Origin: Argyresthia goedartella
Taxonomy: Eukaryota; Arthropoda; Insecta; Lepidoptera; Argyresthiidae
Length of the DNA stretch: 64,000 nucleotides
Assembly (NCBI GenBank): GCA_949825045.1
Contig: OX463829.1
Coordinates: 25,824,715-25,888,714, forward strand
Direction of reading: 5' to 3'
In this document: piece after piece, positions 62,621 through 64,000 of the stretch
How the letters are laid out: each line of letters begins with the position of its first letter
Numbering within the stretch: the first letter of the stretch is position 1
The notes under the pieces: model-generated
Databases searched by the model: none
What the model was told of the DNA's origin: nothing
What the model saw: the letters and a program-made list of their open reading frames with translations, nothing else
Translations under genes and position numbers: made by a program

Positions 62621-62985
62621 AAAAAACGATCAAGTGCGATTCTTATTCGCGCATGAAGGGTTCCGTAGCACCGTAGAATGGTAGGGATGGTGTGGAGTGA
62701 ATAGTTTGGATTTTACATAGCAAAATGTTATTTACAAAGTTATTGGTGCGGCTACTTTCACACTCCATGTACGTAACCAGGTGCATTCTCTAGTTTGTAT
62801 GTGGTATTGAAGAGTTGTTGCATGGGAGCCCCCTTAAATATTTTATACTTTTAGTAATAGCCGCAACAGAAATACATCACATATGAAAATTTCAATTGTC
62901 TAACTATCACGGTTCATGAGATAGAGCCTGGTGACAGACGGATAGACAGACAGACGGACAGCGGAGTCTTAGTAATAGGCCTTAA
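62621..62985 (+). mobile_element. (GTCY)n element L, copy 5 (second subtype)
   Basis: CGATCAAGTGCGATTCTTA with GCATGAAGGGTTCCGTAGC at the left, GACAGACGGATAGACAGAC near 62932 and GCGGAGTCTTAGTAATAGG at the right. The interior matches 21845-21968 and 25975-26110 rather than the copy at 21167. Confidence 0.8.
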
Positions 62986-63227
62986 ACACGATATTACACT
63001 AAATATGTTCGTTTGAAGTTAATACAGCACTGGCTACCTTTGTGTCAAAGTGAAGATGACGACGGCAATCTGTAAACGGACGAAATCAGGCAAAAGGCCT
63101 GCTGCAAATACCTATCTATCTACATAGAATCTGTGTGTACCTTCCAACTCTAATTTAATCCATCTCATCAAAATAAAAACAAACTAAATCGCAAACTTTC
63201 CAGCACCGGTGTTTCCATTATCCAACA

Positions 63228-63374
63228 ATGTTGCGTCATGGTATGTGGTTGCGTGTGACCGTTGCAACCGTGTTCTACTTGTGCCCAACAACAATGGTTC
63301 CAGTTTTTACCTCGCATCCTGCCATGACGTTCCACACTCCACACTTCCTGAAGCTATGTCCCGGTGTGAAATAG
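63228..63374 (+). CDS. Candidate short exon or small ORF (48 codons), unrecognised
   Basis: ATG in an insect-like start context (CCAACAATG) opens 48 codons, MLRHGMWLRVTVATVFYLCP then TTMVPVFTSHP, LKLCPGVK and stop. The N-terminus is hydrophobic, like a weak signal peptide. ACTTTCCAG just upstream (about 63195-63203) could be a splice acceptor, and CCCGGTGTGA near the end could be a weak donor, which would make this an internal or first coding exon. An overlapping plus frame (63209-63436) is also open. I recognise no family; chance is quite possible. Confidence 0.22.
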   Translation: MLRHGMWLRVTVATVFYLCPTTMVPVFTSHPAMTFHTPHFLKLCPGVK

Positions 63375-63559
63375 TTTTGGGAAAACTTTACGCTCTGGTG
63401 TATTTTGCAGGTAATTTATTTGGTGTTGCGGTGTAAAACGAGAGAATTTCAGGTGATATTTTACGGTCTGTGATTTTAGGGTAATTTTCAGGAGAGAAAA
63501 TATTTTGCATGTACATGTTTCAGTCACACATCCGTCTTGTTGTATTTGCGATACCTTTT

Positions 63560-63725
63560 GAGAGTTCCGTACCGGAAAGGTATCACCTGTTACTAAGCCT
63601 AAACTGTCCGTCTGTCTGTCTGTTCTTCAGCGGGCCGGAATGGGTAGAGAGTTAAAATGTTTACAGAATATGTATTTCTGTTGCCGCTACAGAATCAACT
63701 AATGAACTACGTACACGCGATAAAA
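63560..63725 (-). mobile_element. (GTCY)n element L fragment, minus strand
   Basis: GAGTTCCGTACCGGAAAGG, CTGTCCGTCTGTCTGTCTG near 63605 and AATATGTATTTCTGTTGCC, as in the minus-strand copy at 38360. The far end is missing. 63726-64000 shows nothing further. Confidence 0.7.
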
Positions 63726-64000
63726 AAGCGATGATACATTCAAGCGATGAGTTATTTTTGTCTTTTTTCTTGTACGACAGAAGTCTTTGAGTGCAAGTTT
63801 TGACTTGATTTGAGATAGTGAAAATTGGCCAATCGCAGAGTAAAATCCACTAGGCCCGACAGGTCGATAGCTAGTTATCTTAGCGCTAAACTAGACTCGA
63901 CTTCGAGTCTGACATTCCAGAGATTTTCTGACATATAAAGATCGCAAAGCCGACCATCCATGATTCTCGTTTCCTTTGCGCGAACATCCAGCTAAACCCA

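Overview
This window looks like gene-poor, transposon-saturated nuclear DNA of a moth or butterfly (Lepidoptera). It is AT-rich and has no prokaryotic gene organisation. It carries tRNA-headed SINEs, 5'-truncated non-LTR retrotransposons that end in short microsatellite tails, a mariner, and interspersed elements with GACAGACGGACA-type (GTCY)n tracts, a combination I know from lepidopteran genomes. I find no convincing single-copy host gene. One short open frame near the right end (63228-63374) has exon-like flanks and is listed only as a candidate.

Layout. 1-9 kb: a broken reverse transcriptase on the minus strand with a nested insertion, a decayed DDE-transposase C-terminus, a second non-LTR copy with a 451-bp nested insertion, two SINE copies, and two inverted-repeat DNA elements. 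9-16 kb: retrotransposon 3' ends, a SINE with a GGTTCGAATCC head, the first copy of a composite palindromic element (family E), and a complete 1.29-kb mariner (14459-15748) whose transposase has one C-terminal frameshift. 16-29 kb: a foldback MITE, a Gypsy-type RT scrap, several truncated non-LTR copies, (GTCY)n elements, two more family E copies, and a SINE carrying a captured piece of a non-LTR RT gene.

29-34 kb: a truncated non-LTR 3' end, then the best-preserved coding unit: a GC-rich Jockey-type retrotransposon (about 30630-34010). It keeps the end of ORF1 and an uninterrupted 901-codon ORF2 (endonuclease plus reverse transcriptase) that overlaps ORF1 by 8 bp. 34-46 kb: several MITEs, including elements that share an internal core but have different terminal repeats, a 51-bp-arm perfect palindrome (39345-39453), tandem 65-bp repeats split by an insertion, and a decayed RT gene (45235-46670) split by another element. 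46-64 kb: three SINE copies, long quiet AT-rich DNA (50.6-54.3 kb), a 1.8-kb inverted-repeat element holding a family E copy, an RTE-type RT tail, a TA-flanked MITE, a degenerate tandem array (60.9-61.5 kb) and (GTCY)n elements.

How the parts interact: the autonomous classes seen here (Jockey and CR1-like LINEs, mariner, other DDE elements) could have supplied the machinery that spread the SINEs and MITEs; that is inference. Repeated insertion into older copies gives the nested structure. All family names rest on motifs read by eye; no database search was possible.
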